From: Rossellomorea aquimaris
GTDB lineage: Bacteria; Bacillota; Bacilli; Bacillales; Bacillaceae_B
Assembly (NCBI RefSeq): GCF_001877785.1
Contig: NZ_MINN01000074.1
Coordinates: 620,001 to 684,000 of the forward strand
Reading direction: 5' to 3'
DNA length: 64,000 bases
The notes beneath the pieces are model-generated. The model saw nothing but the letters and a program-made list of their open reading frames with translations. It ran no database searches and was not told the origin of the DNA. The position numbers and the translations under genes were made by a program. Shown here in pieces: positions 39,486 through 48,533 of the stretch (the first letter of the stretch is position 1; each line of letters begins with the position of its first letter).

Positions 39486-40031
39486 CTATTCCAATACTTC
39501 TACAATGATTTGTTCATTGGTGTAGACACAAATATCAGCTGCAATCTGCAGGGATGCTTTTGCAATTTCACTTGCAGACAAATGCTCTCCCGAATATTGC
39601 TTCAATGCCCGGCCAGCCGACAATGCATAATTCCCACCTGAACCAATCGCTAAAATCCCATCATCAGGTTCAATGACTTCCCCTGTTCCGGAAACAAGAA
39701 GCAAATGTTTTTCATCCATGACGATGAGCATCGCTTCAAGCTTCCTTAATACTTTGTCACTGCGCCACTCTTTTGCAAGCTCCACCGCAGCACGCTGAAG
39801 GTTGCCGTTGAATTCATGTAGTTTCCCTTCAAACTTCTCAGACAATGTAAAAGCATCCGCAACCGAACCGGCAAAACCGGCCAGCACCTTGCCATTGAAC
39901 AGTTTGCGTACTTTTTTTGCAGTATGTTTCATCACGACTGCATTCCCGAATGTCACCTGCCCGTCTCCGGACATAGCGCACTCTCCTTTATGCTGTACAG
40001 CAAAGATAGTGGTTGCATGGAATTGTTCCAT
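39486..40031 (-). CDS. hslV: ATP-dependent protease peptidase subunit HslV (ClpQ)
   Basis: Proteasome-like N-terminal nucleophile peptidase, 181 residues from ATG 40029-40031 (GGAGG 7 bases upstream). Core: [38 protein letters not shown] and [15 protein letters not shown]. The N-terminus is [12 protein letters not shown]; the serine at position 2 reported as nucleophile in B. subtilis is Glu here, so either Thr7 is exposed by removal of six residues or the enzyme works differently. Between xerC and hslU. Confidence 0.96.
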   Translation of the reverse strand: MEQFHATTIFAVQHKGECAMSGDGQVTFGNAVVMKHTAKKVRKLFNGKVLAGFAGSVADAFTLSEKFEGKLHEFNGNLQRAAVELAKEWRSDKVLRKLEAMLIVMDEKHLLLVSGTGEVIEPDDGILAIGSGGNYALSAGRALKQYSGEHLSASEIAKASLQIAADICVYTNEQIIVEVLE

Positions 40032-40047
40032 TGTATGACCTCCAATA

Positions 40048-40947
40048 TTAAGCACGCGGATGATGTGCCAGATATGTTTTTCTTAACTGATCTTTCGTCA
40101 CATGCGTGTAAACCTGGGTTGCAGATAAATCAGCATGCCCCAAAAGCTCCTGCACGGACCTGAGATCTGCACCATTATTCAATAAATGCGTAGCAAAGGT
40201 ATGTCTTAATTTATGCGGCGTGATCTTGCCTTTTAATGATGCATTATCTATGAGCTTATTCAGGATGAGCCTGATTCCCCTCGCAGTAAGGGCCCCGCCC
40301 CGATGATTGACGAATACGGCTGAATGACTTTGATCTTTAATAAGTGAAGGCCGTGATTGATTTATGTATGCAGTCAATGCATCTTGAGCAAAGCTACCAA
40401 ATGGGACATATCTTTCTTTATTCCCTTTCCCTTTTACAAGAATCGTGGAAACTGCCAAATCCACATCCTTCAACTGCAGATTCGCACATTCACTCACCCG
40501 GATTCCGGTTCCGTAGAGAAGTTCGAAGATGGCTTTGTTGCGGATATCCAGCAAAGATTCTCCATTACAGGCTTCCAGCAGGACCTGAATTTCTTCTTCG
40601 TAAAAAAACTTTGGCAGCCTTTTCTCTTTTTTTGGAAGATTCACAAAAGAAAAAGGATTTTTATCCAGATGCTCCTCACGGTTAAGGAAACGGTAAAAGC
40701 TTCTCAAGCTTGATATTTTTTTTGAAATTGAGGCTCTCATCAGCTTTCTTTCGTGCAGGACGGTTAAGAAGAGCCGTGCATCGGAGTATTCCACTTCTTT
40801 CAGGGAATGAAGTCCCTGTTCTTTCATAAATACGTAAAACTCCTCGATATCATGACGATATTGTTCAAAAGTATAGGTGGAATACTGCTTTTCTATTTGT
40901 AAATATTCTATAAAAGATTGTAATTGATCTGATAAAGGATTTGACAT
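40048..40947 (-). CDS. xerC: tyrosine recombinase XerC (CodV)
   Basis: Site-specific recombinase that, with XerD, resolves chromosome dimers at dif. 299 residues: N-terminal SAM-like DNA-binding domain, then the catalytic domain with all residues present: R150 (GTGIRVSE), K174 (VKGKGNKER), H245 and R248 ([12 protein letters not shown]), H271 (LLGHADL) and Y280 (TQVYTHV). First of the xerC-hslV-hslU-codY run; trmFO lies upstream by about 60 bases. Confidence 0.97.
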   Translation of the reverse strand: MSNPLSDQLQSFIEYLQIEKQYSTYTFEQYRHDIEEFYVFMKEQGLHSLKEVEYSDARLFLTVLHERKLMRASISKKISSLRSFYRFLNREEHLDKNPFSFVNLPKKEKRLPKFFYEEEIQVLLEACNGESLLDIRNKAIFELLYGTGIRVSECANLQLKDVDLAVSTILVKGKGNKERYVPFGSFAQDALTAYINQSRPSLIKDQSHSAVFVNHRGGALTARGIRLILNKLIDNASLKGKITPHKLRHTFATHLLNNGADLRSVQELLGHADLSATQVYTHVTKDQLRKTYLAHHPRA

Positions 40948-41010
40948 ATAGTGTACACCTCACAAGGGCTACTAAATAGTAACACAACCAAGCGGCCCAT
41001 GCAATTAATT

Positions 41011-42312
41011 TTACATTTTTTTCACAAAGTTCTGAATTGTTTCTAATGCCCTTGCAGCATGCTTTTCATTCCGTTCTTTTTTGCCTCTTATCTTTTCAGT
41101 GAGCTCAGGGAAAAGTCCAAAATTCGCATTCATAGGCTGGAAATTCTTCTGACTGGCAGTCGTGATATACCTTGACATACTTCCTATCGCAGTTTCGTGC
41201 GGGAAGGTCAGCGGTTCTGTTCCTGCAGCTGCCCTTGCTGCGTTGATTCCTGCAATCAATCCGCTGGCGGCAGATTCAACATAGCCTTCAACGCCTGTCA
41301 TTTGTCCGGCGAAGAATACTCGCTCATTATCCTTAAGTTGATACGTATCCTTTAATACTTTTGGTGAGTTGATGAACGTATTTCTATGCATGACTCCATA
41401 CCTTACGATTTCAGCATTTTCAAGTCCTGGAATCAATCGCAGCACTTCCTTCTGCGGCCCCCATTTTAGATGTGTCTGAAAACCTACAATATTATAAAGA
41501 GTACCGGCAGCATCGTCCTGTCTCAATTGCACGACCGCGTAAGGTCTTTTCCCTGTCTTCGGGTCCTCCAATCCAACCGGTTTCATGGGCCCGAATAACA
41601 TTGTTTTCTTGCCTCTTGATGCCATCACTTCTATCGGCATGCAGCCCTCGAAGAAGATTTCTTTTTCAAACTCTTTCAATGGTACGGTTTCCGCAGATAT
41701 GAGGGATTCATAAAAAGCATTGAATTCTTTCTCATCCATCGGACAGTTCAAGTATGCTGCTTCCCCTTTATCATAACGGGACTTCAGATAGACTTTATCC
41801 ATATCGATTGACTCTTTTTCGATAATCGGTGCTGCTGCATCATAAAAATATAAATGCTCTTCCCCGGTTACCTTCTTTATCTTCTCTGAGAGGCTTTCAC
41901 TCGTTAACGGACCTGTAGCAATAATGGTGATGCCCTCGGGAATATCCGTGACTTCTTCATTAAACACAGTCACATTCGCATGGTTTTTCACCTTGTTCGT
42001 AACATAGTCCGCAAATTCATGACGGTCGACTGCCAAAGCGCCGCCTGCAGGTACAGAACATGAATCAGCGGCAGAAATGATGATGGAATCAAGCATCCTC
42101 ATTTCCTCTTTCAGGACACCTACGGCATTGGTCAGGGTATTTGATCTTAGTGAGTTGCTGCAAACCAATTCCGCAAATTTTTCTGTGTGGTGGGCAGGTG
42201 TCTGACGGACCGGCCTCATTTCATATAGATTTACCTTTATTCCCCTTTTGGCAATCTGCCAGGCAGCTTCACTTCCCGCCAAACCGGCTCCGATTATATT
42301 TACAACTGTCAT
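41011..42312 (-). CDS. trmFO: folate-dependent tRNA (m5U54) methyltransferase TrmFO
   Basis: Flavoprotein that makes ribothymidine at tRNA position 54 using methylene-tetrahydrofolate. 433 residues: N-terminal FAD-binding [22 protein letters not shown]51 in [11 protein letters not shown] and C224 in [16 protein letters not shown] (the two functional cysteines of the family), and C-terminal [25 protein letters not shown]. Starts a transcript after the topA terminator. Confidence 0.97.
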   Translation of the reverse strand: MTVVNIIGAGLAGSEAAWQIAKRGIKVNLYEMRPVRQTPAHHTEKFAELVCSNSLRSNTLTNAVGVLKEEMRMLDSIIISAADSCSVPAGGALAVDRHEFADYVTNKVKNHANVTVFNEEVTDIPEGITIIATGPLTSESLSEKIKKVTGEEHLYFYDAAAPIIEKESIDMDKVYLKSRYDKGEAAYLNCPMDEKEFNAFYESLISAETVPLKEFEKEIFFEGCMPIEVMASRGKKTMLFGPMKPVGLEDPKTGKRPYAVVQLRQDDAAGTLYNIVGFQTHLKWGPQKEVLRLIPGLENAEIVRYGVMHRNTFINSPKVLKDTYQLKDNERVFFAGQMTGVEGYVESAASGLIAGINAARAAAGTEPLTFPHETAIGSMSRYITTASQKNFQPMNANFGLFPELTEKIRGKKERNEKHAARALETIQNFVKKM

Positions 42313-42347
42313 TTATTTAAGTCCTCCCGCATATTCCCATCATCTTA

Positions 42348-42375
42348 ATCATATCCAATTTGAATTGTATAACAA
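42348..42375 (-). promoter_or_regulatory. candidate promoter of trmFO
   Basis: Minus strand TTGTTA, 16-base spacer, TATGAT, about 35 bases before the trmFO start. The -10 matches at 5 of 6 and the -35 at 4 of 6. The rest of the 313-base topA-trmFO gap holds only the topA terminator and AT-rich sequence. Confidence 0.4.
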
Positions 42376-42510
42376 TACATATGGTTTAAAAACTTAAAAG
42401 CATTCTGTCATTTCAACATAAATCCCCTGATGGATATGTAAATGGTGAATGCGACTCTGTATGTTTTGTATAATTTCTACAAAAATGATAATTCATTTAC
42501 AGCATGTTCA

Positions 42511-42564
42511 AAACAGAAAAGAACTGACCCGGCAGGCAATAGAATGATCGCCTTCTGGGACAGT
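42511..42564 (-). terminator. intrinsic terminator after topA
   Basis: Imperfect 15-bp stem (12 of 15 paired: ACTGTCCCAGAAGGC with GCCTGCCGGGTCAGT) around a 12-base loop, followed by TCTTTTCTGTTTT on the minus strand, about 60 bases after the topA stop. Confidence 0.7.
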
Positions 42565-42625
42565 CCCTCGTTACATTGTATAAGTACCGCAGTAAAGAAG
42601 CAATTGTTTTTTGATGACTCCCTCT

Positions 42626-44701
42626 TTATTTTTGCGGTTCTTCTTTGTAATCACAGTTTGTACACTGTATCTGATTGCCTTTTTTAAGCTTTTTCTCTAC
42701 AAGAAGTTCAGAGCATTTCGGACATTTCCTTTCGATCGGTTTATCCCATGATAAGAAATCACATTCAGGATATTGATCACATCCGTAAAAGATCCGTTTC
42801 TTTTTACTTTTTCTTTCTATTATATTCCCTTTTTCGCACTTCGGACATTTCACTCCGATTTCTTTCACGATCGGCTTTGTGTTCCGGCAGTCAGGGAAAT
42901 TGCTGCAAGCCATGAACTTTCCATACCGGCCCATCTTGAAAACCATCGGATGTCCGCACTGCTCGCAGTCTTCACCTGCAGGCTCATCACGAATTTCGAT
43001 TTTTTCCATTTCATTTTCAGCAATGACCAAGTGTTTCTCGAAATCCCTATAGAATTCATCAATGATTCTTTCCCATTTCACTTTTCCATCTTCAATATCA
43101 TCCAAGCTTCTTTCCATGTTGGCAGTGAATTCCACATCAATGATTTCCGGGAAGAACTCTCTTATAAGTTCTAAAACAATTTCTCCAAGTTCGGTTGGAA
43201 CAAACCTTTTATTATCAAGGGAGACATATCCCCTTCTTTGGATTGTATCAAGTGTAGGCGCGTAAGTTGACGGGCGGCCGATTCCCAGTTCTTCAAGCGT
43301 CTTGACAAGCCTTGCCTCTGTATACCTTGGAGGCGGCTGAGTAAAGTGCTGTTTAGGATCGATTAATTCACTTTTTACTTTATCGTTTTCTTTCAGCTCC
43401 GGCAGAAGATTATCTTTTTCTTCCTTTTGATCGTCAGAGCCTTCTACATATACCTTCATAAATCCCGGGAATTTCACTTTTGAGCCGTTCGCCCTGAAAT
43501 AAACCGGCCCATTCACCAGGTCCACACTCATTGTATCCATGACGGCCGGTGCCATCTGGCTTGCCACGAAACGTTCCCATATCAGTTTGTATAAACGGTA
43601 TTGGTCTCTGGAAAGAAATTCTTTTACCGAGCCGGGGTCCCGCAATGTGCTTGTGGGACGGATCGCTTCATGCGCATCCTGGGCTTTTTGCTGTTTCTTT
43701 TCTTTTCTTTCCGATTGTCTTACAAAATCTCCACCATATTTTGAGGTGATAAATTCGTTTGCTTCTTTTTGAGCAACTTCTGAAGTCCGGGTAGAATCGG
43801 TTCTCATATAGGTGATCAAACCGGCTGTACCTTCTTTGCCTAATGCAATACCTTCGTATAATTGCTGTGCAAGCATCATCGTTTTCTTAGCACGGAAGTT
43901 TAATTTCCTGGCAGCTTCCTGCTGCAGTGAAGAAGTTGTAAAAGGAGGCGCAGGATTACGCTTTCTTTCCTTTTTGGTCACTTTGTTCACTTCAAAGGAT
44001 TTCCCTTTTACTTTTGCAAGTACTGACTTGACTTCTTCTTCCGTCTTCAAGTCCACTTTTTTTCCATCAATCCCATAGAAGGATGCCTGGAATGTTTCTT
44101 TATCTTTTTTAAATTCTGCTTCAATGGACCAATATTCTTCCGGCTCGAAATTTTTAATTTCGTTTTCGCGGTCAATGATCAGTCTCACCGCTACAGATTG
44201 CACCCTGCCGGCACTTAGACCCTTCTTGACTTTCTTCCATAGCAGCGGGCTTATGTTATAACCGACCAGCCTGTCTAGTATTCTTCGAGCCTGCTGAGCA
44301 TCAACAAGATCCATATTGATCGGGCGGGGATGCTTGAAAGACTCTTTGATCGCATCTTTTGTGATCTCATTGAATACTACCCTGCACTGCGACGCTGTGT
44401 CCATGTCCAAACTATGGGCGAGATGCCAGGCAATGGCCTCCCCTTCTCTGTCGGGGTCGGCCGCAAGAAAGATCTTTTTTGCTTTTTTGGCAGCTGTTTT
44501 CAACTCTTTCAACACAGGACCTTTTCCGCGTATTGTTATATATTTAGGCTCGAATTCTTTCTCTACATCGACACCCATTTGACTTTTAGGTAAATCTCTC
44601 ACGTGCCCCATGGAGGCGCGTACTTTATATTTTTTTCCTAAATAACGTTCAATCGTTTTCGCCTTAGCCGGCGATTCCACTATTACTAAATAATCTGCCA
44701 T
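42626..44701 (-). CDS. topA: DNA topoisomerase I
   Basis: Type IA topoisomerase that relaxes negative supercoils. 691 residues from ATG 44699-44701 (AGGAGG 8 bases upstream), as in B. subtilis. TOPRIM domain with [17 protein letters not shown] and [17 protein letters not shown], the active-site tyrosine in [17 protein letters not shown], then three C-terminal four-cysteine zinc motifs (CEQCGHP...CSNFPDC; CPKCEKG...CDQYPEC; CPKCSEL...CTNC). dprA lies upstream. Confidence 0.98.
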   Translation of the reverse strand: MADYLVIVESPAKAKTIERYLGKKYKVRASMGHVRDLPKSQMGVDVEKEFEPKYITIRGKGPVLKELKTAAKKAKKIFLAADPDREGEAIAWHLAHSLDMDTASQCRVVFNEITKDAIKESFKHPRPINMDLVDAQQARRILDRLVGYNISPLLWKKVKKGLSAGRVQSVAVRLIIDRENEIKNFEPEEYWSIEAEFKKDKETFQASFYGIDGKKVDLKTEEEVKSVLAKVKGKSFEVNKVTKKERKRNPAPPFTTSSLQQEAARKLNFRAKKTMMLAQQLYEGIALGKEGTAGLITYMRTDSTRTSEVAQKEANEFITSKYGGDFVRQSERKEKKQQKAQDAHEAIRPTSTLRDPGSVKEFLSRDQYRLYKLIWERFVASQMAPAVMDTMSVDLVNGPVYFRANGSKVKFPGFMKVYVEGSDDQKEEKDNLLPELKENDKVKSELIDPKQHFTQPPPRYTEARLVKTLEELGIGRPSTYAPTLDTIQRRGYVSLDNKRFVPTELGEIVLELIREFFPEIIDVEFTANMERSLDDIEDGKVKWERIIDEFYRDFEKHLVIAENEMEKIEIRDEPAGEDCEQCGHPMVFKMGRYGKFMACSNFPDCRNTKPIVKEIGVKCPKCEKGNIIERKSKKKRIFYGCDQYPECDFLSWDKPIERKCPKCSELLVEKKLKKGNQIQCTNCDYKEEPQK

Positions 44702-44871
44702 CCAATATGCCTCCTTGAAGAGGAAAATAATCACTGTTTATTTTCATAAACTGTATTTAAGCTCCGTGGTAAACGGTTACACAGCTTTCCATACAGTATA
44801 TATTCAGCGGGGAGTCTTTGCTCCGGTTAACTTGTTATGTTCTCTTCTGTTGTTTTCGATACCTGTTGCAA

Positions 44872-44900
44872 AATGTATAACAGTTTGCAAAGAATTGCAA
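44872..44900 (-). promoter_or_regulatory. candidate topA promoter with TTGCAA boxes
   Basis: Minus strand TTGCAA, 17-base spacer, TACATT. The self-complementary hexamer TTGCAA occurs three times: at the -35, inside the spacer (44885-44890), and just after the -10 (44866-44871). The arrangement looks like an operator but could be chance in AT-rich sequence. Confidence 0.4.
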
Positions 44901-44988
44901 CCTTTTTGTATAAATTAATACGTTATTTTCTCTATTTGATGGAAAAAAAGCTACTTTATTACATGATTGTATATAATTTTCTGTAACT

Positions 44989-45864
44989 TTATACATCGAG
45001 CTCGAAAAAAATGTCTTCTATTGATAATACCATCTTAGCCCCTTCTTTTATCAAGGTATTTGTACCTTCCGATAGCTTCTGGTTAACTGAACCGGGGATG
45101 CACAGGATATCCCTTCCTTCATTTAAGGCATAATCTGCTGTAATAAACGTACCGCTCTTTTTTTGTGCCTCGGTCACCAAAATTGCCTGCGATAAACCGC
45201 TTATGATCCTGTTTCTAAAAGGGAAATGCCATTTTTGGGGTTTAGTATCCGGAGGGTATTCTGAGATGAGAAGCTGCTCCTTCATCATGTACTCTGCAAG
45301 CTGAATGTTTTCCCGCGGGTATATGTGGTGAAATCCGCCTGCAATCACGCCGATGGTAGGGGCGCCCGCACGTATGGCTGATTTATGCGCCATCGTATCG
45401 GCACCCCTGGCCAGTCCGCTTATAATGACAACATTTTTCTCAGCGAGACCCGGCATCAAAATCCTGAGGTTATCGCAGGTATAACTGGTGGCCTGCCTGG
45501 AACCCACAACTGCAAGCTTTGTTTGAAACTCCAGGAGCTCTCTCCTTCCTTTCATAAAAAGGATAAAAGGAGGATCATAAACATTTTTTAATAGATCAGG
45601 GTAATTTTCGTCATAGATTGATATCCAGTGAATATCGTGTTGCTGATAATATTCTTGGTAATAATCAATATTGAAAGTGTGAAAATCGCTGTAGAATAAT
45701 TCAGCGTGAAGGGCGGTGGAGCCTGATAGCCGCATGATGGAGGAAAGGGGTAAATTGTAGATTTTCATCGGGTCGGACAATTGCGAAAGTAATCGTTTTG
45801 TCCCTTTGTTTCCAAGACCTCTGCAGTGCTGCATATGAAATAGTAAACGGGTAATTTCCTTCAT
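44989..45864 (-). CDS. dprA: DNA-processing protein DprA (Smf)
   Basis: Loads RecA on incoming single-stranded DNA during natural transformation. 291 residues: the Rossmann-like core with LAVVGSRQATSYTCDNLRILMPGLAEKNVVIISGLARGADTMAHKSAI, TIGVIAGGFHHIYPRENIQLAEYM, FPFRNRIISGLSQAILVTEA and GTFITADYALNEGRDILCIPGSVNQKLSEGTNTLIKEGA. AGGAGGTTTTTA precedes the ATG. Presence suggests latent competence; no other competence gene is in the window. Confidence 0.96.
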   Translation of the reverse strand: MKEITRLLFHMQHCRGLGNKGTKRLLSQLSDPMKIYNLPLSSIMRLSGSTALHAELFYSDFHTFNIDYYQEYYQQHDIHWISIYDENYPDLLKNVYDPPFILFMKGRRELLEFQTKLAVVGSRQATSYTCDNLRILMPGLAEKNVVIISGLARGADTMAHKSAIRAGAPTIGVIAGGFHHIYPRENIQLAEYMMKEQLLISEYPPDTKPQKWHFPFRNRIISGLSQAILVTEAQKKSGTFITADYALNEGRDILCIPGSVNQKLSEGTNTLIKEGAKMVLSIEDIFFELDV

Positions 45865-45895
45865 TAAAAACCTCCTGCTTATTAGTAGTTGATAG

Positions 45896-45939
45896 GTAAA
45901 TAGAAATAAGAGGCTGAAAGCAGCAGGCCCAGCCTCTTA
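45896..45939 (-). terminator. intrinsic terminator after sucCD
   Basis: Perfect 10-bp inverted repeat TAAGAGGCTG/CAGCCTCTTA with a 13-base loop, followed by TTTCTATTT on the minus strand, directly after sucD. Confidence 0.8.
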
Positions 45940-45947
45940 TTTCATAA

Positions 45948-46850
45948 TTAATGAGTTTTACACTTATCAAAAATTCCTTCTTCTTTAAGGACCTTTATTA
46001 ATGTTTCGCCCATGTCTGAAGGAGTAGGAGCCACTTGAATGCCGCACTCATTCATGACGCGGATTTTTTCATCAGCCGTCCCTTTTCCTCCTGATATGAT
46101 GGCACCGGCATGCCCCATACGTTTTCCTGGAGGTGCCGTACGTCCGCCGATGAAGCCTACTACAGGCTTCGTCATGTTGGCTTTGATCCATTCAGCTGCT
46201 TCTTCCTCAGCAGTTCCGCCAATTTCACCGATCATGATGACTGCGTACGTGTCTTCGTCTTCATTGAAAGCTTTTAATACATCAATGAAGTCCGTACCGT
46301 TAACAGGGTCTCCACCGATACCTACAGCAGTTGATTGCCCGATACCAGCTTGAGAAAGCTGATGAACCGCTTCGTATGTCAATGTCCCTGAACGGGATAC
46401 AACTCCAACATGACCTTTGGTATGAATGTAACCAGGCATGATCCCGATCTTACATTCTTCAGGAGTGATGACTCCTGGACAGTTCGGTCCTACAAGACGC
46501 GTTTTCTTTCCTTCCATATAACGCTTCACTTTGACCATGTCTAGTACCGGGATATGCTCCGTGATACAAATAGCTAAATCAAGCTCAGCATCAACCGCTT
46601 CCATGATTGCATCTGCAGCAAATGGAGCAGGAACATAGATTACTGAAGCGTTGACTCCTGTTGCTTTCTTTGCTTCTTCAACCGTATTGAAGACAGGAAC
46701 GCCTTCAACCTCAGTTCCGCCTTTACCAGGTGTGACACCTGCCACGATTTGTGTACCGTATTCAAGCATTTGCTTTGTATGGAAAAGAGCTGTTGATCCA
46801 GTGATCCCCTGCACAACAACCTTTGTATCCTTGTTAATAAATACGCTCAT
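45948..46850 (-). CDS. sucD: succinyl-CoA synthetase (ADP-forming), alpha subunit
   Basis: TCA cycle enzyme interconverting succinyl-CoA and succinate with substrate-level phosphorylation. 300 residues: CoA-binding [58 protein letters not shown] and the phosphohistidine loop with H247 in [18 protein letters not shown]. Sixteen bases after sucC; GGCGGGGG precedes the ATG. Confidence 0.98.
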   Translation of the reverse strand: MSVFINKDTKVVVQGITGSTALFHTKQMLEYGTQIVAGVTPGKGGTEVEGVPVFNTVEEAKKATGVNASVIYVPAPFAADAIMEAVDAELDLAICITEHIPVLDMVKVKRYMEGKKTRLVGPNCPGVITPEECKIGIMPGYIHTKGHVGVVSRSGTLTYEAVHQLSQAGIGQSTAVGIGGDPVNGTDFIDVLKAFNEDEDTYAVIMIGEIGGTAEEEAAEWIKANMTKPVVGFIGGRTAPPGKRMGHAGAIISGGKGTADEKIRVMNECGIQVAPTPSDMGETLIKVLKEEGIFDKCKTH

Positions 46851-46866
46851 TTGTCCCCCGCCTTTC

Positions 46867-48027
46867 TTAGCCTACTTGCTCAACGATTTTTTGTGCGCCG
46901 TCTGCCATTGATTCAGCTGCAATAATATTCAATCCGGACTTATTCAGGATCTCTTTACCTAAATCTACATTAGTACCTTCAAGGCGAACTACCAACGGTA
47001 CTTCCAGACCGATTTGCTTAGCTGCTTCAACCACACCCGTTGCGATGACATCACATTTCATGATTCCGCCAAAGATATTGACAAAGATACCTTTCACATT
47101 TTCATCAGAAAGGATGATCTTGAATGCTTCCGTTACTTTCTCGGCAGTCGCACCGCCCCCTACATCAAGGAAGTTAGCCGGATCTCCGCCATAATGCTTG
47201 ACGATATCCATCGTTGCCATTGCAAGACCTGCTCCATTTACCATGCAGCCGATATTTCCATCCAGAGAAATATAACTTAAATCATATTTAGAAGCTTCAA
47301 TTTCTTTTGCATCTTCTTCCTCAAGGTCACGTAATCCCATGACATCTTTTTGACGGTATAACGCATTGGAATCGAAGTTGAATTTCGCGTCAAGAGCCAT
47401 TACATCTCCACTGCCTGTAACGACCAATGGGTTGATTTCAACAATCGAAGCATCTTTTTGGATATAAACATTGTAAAGTCCAAGCATGAATTTAGCCGCT
47501 TTATTGACAAGTTCTTTCGGTATATTGATGTTGAAAGCGATACGGCGCGCCTGGAAACCAGTCAGCCCTACCACCGGATCGATGTACTCCTTGAAGATTT
47601 TTTCAGGAGTAGCTTCTGCCACCTCTTCAATTTCAGTTCCGCCTTCTTCAGAAGCCATCAGGACAACCTGTGAAGTCGCACGGTCCAATACTAGTCCAAC
47701 ATAATATTCTTTCTTGATATCACAGCCCTCTTCGATAAGTAAGCGCTTTACTTCCTTACCTTCCGGCCCAGTCTGATGAGTGACCAATGTCTTCCCAAGT
47801 AACTCTTCTGCATATGTACGCACTTCGTCAAGGCTCTTGGCAATCTTGACACCGCCCGCTTTACCGCGGCCTCCTGCGTGGATTTGAGCTTTTACTACAT
47901 AAACGCTGGAACTAAGCGTTTTCGCCGCTTCTACCGCTTCTTCAGCCGTGAAAGCCACTTTACCATTCGGTACGGATACCCCGTTATTTCTGAGGATTTC
48001 TTTACCTTGATATTCATGGATATTCAT
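46867..48027 (-). CDS. sucC: succinyl-CoA synthetase (ADP-forming), beta subunit
   Basis: ATP-grasp subunit that holds the nucleotide. 386 residues from ATG 48025-48027 (AGGAGG 7 bases upstream; the longer frame to 48054 lacks support). Visible: [57 protein letters not shown], and [25 protein letters not shown]...NFLDVGGGA. First gene of sucCD, with one or two promoters and a candidate cre box upstream. Confidence 0.98.
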   Translation of the reverse strand: MNIHEYQGKEILRNNGVSVPNGKVAFTAEEAVEAAKTLSSSVYVVKAQIHAGGRGKAGGVKIAKSLDEVRTYAEELLGKTLVTHQTGPEGKEVKRLLIEEGCDIKKEYYVGLVLDRATSQVVLMASEEGGTEIEEVAEATPEKIFKEYIDPVVGLTGFQARRIAFNINIPKELVNKAAKFMLGLYNVYIQKDASIVEINPLVVTGSGDVMALDAKFNFDSNALYRQKDVMGLRDLEEEDAKEIEASKYDLSYISLDGNIGCMVNGAGLAMATMDIVKHYGGDPANFLDVGGGATAEKVTEAFKIILSDENVKGIFVNIFGGIMKCDVIATGVVEAAKQIGLEVPLVVRLEGTNVDLGKEILNKSGLNIIAAESMADGAQKIVEQVG

Positions 48028-48059
48028 TTTCCATCCTCCTATCAAACTCTTCAAAAAAT

Positions 48060-48073
48060 AGACTGCGCTTTCA
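48060..48073 (-). promoter_or_regulatory. candidate CcpA cre box at sucC
   Basis: TGAAAGCGCAGTCT matches the cre consensus TGWAARCGYTWNCW at 12 of 14 positions and sits right after the -10 of the proximal sucC promoter, overlapping the expected transcription start, a position that gives repression in known CcpA targets. Inference only. Confidence 0.6.
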
Positions 48074-48101
48074 TTGTATAAAATGACAGATTATCTGTCT
48101 A
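48073..48101 (-). promoter_or_regulatory. sigma-A promoter of sucCD
   Basis: Minus strand TAGACA, 17-base spacer, TACAAT, the same two hexamers as the fla/che promoter. A 15-base palindrome GACAGAT-N-ATCTGTC (48085-48099) covers the -35 and the spacer and may be an operator. Confidence 0.7.
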
Positions 48102-48117
48102 CCATTATGCTAAAAAT

Positions 48118-48145
48118 ATTATATTAATTTAAAAATTCTGAACAA
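48118..48145 (-). promoter_or_regulatory. second candidate sucCD promoter
   Basis: Minus strand TTGTTC, 16-base spacer, perfect TATAAT, some 45 bases upstream of the proximal promoter. Confidence 0.45.
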
Positions 48146-48251
48146 AAGTTACGCTTTTTCACAATATTTACCGGGCTGATCAGTCATTGTGCATTGTATT
48201 TTATTATACTTGTAAAATTATTTCCGGCCCTTTTTTCGCTATTTCCAATTA

Positions 48252-48533
48252 TCAGGTTTTTCTCTTCGCCATTTCTTTATCCAATCTGTATACAAAAGCA
48301 AACACTTCAGCTACGGCTCCGTACAACTCTTCAGGAATCGATTCTCCTACATCGATCTTTCCCAGTAAGGCTAATAGACTCTTATCTTCCTGAACAGCAA
48401 CGCCGTTTTCGGCTGCCTTTGTAATGATATTTTCAGCAATAATCCCTTTCCCTTTTGCCAATACTCTTGGCGCTGACTCCGAGGACTGATCATATCCGAG
48501 TGCTACTGCTTCTTTTCTTGGAAATGATGTCAT
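48252..48533 (-). CDS. ylqH: FlhB C-terminal-domain homologue YlqH
   Basis: 93-residue EscU/FlhB-type cytoplasmic domain. It lines up with this window's FlhB directly after the NPTH cleavage motif: AVALGYDQSSESAPRVLAKGKGIIAENI parallels FAIVLKYDETKRDAPYVVAKGVDYLAQKI, and PEELYGAVAEVFAFVYRLDKEM parallels PEEFFKAVAEILAYVYRIQNKL. It has no membrane helices and no NPTH, so it equals a free FlhB-CC fragment. The ATG overlaps the ylqG stop (ATGA). Function unknown. Confidence 0.9.
   Translation of the reverse strand: MTSFPRKEAVALGYDQSSESAPRVLAKGKGIIAENIITKAAENGVAVQEDKSLLALLGKIDVGESIPEELYGAVAEVFAFVYRLDKEMAKRKT

Noticed and set aside
42442-42687. 81-residue plus-strand frame between trmFO and topA
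   Set aside because: It covers the topA terminator and runs antisense into topA; composition is not protein-like.
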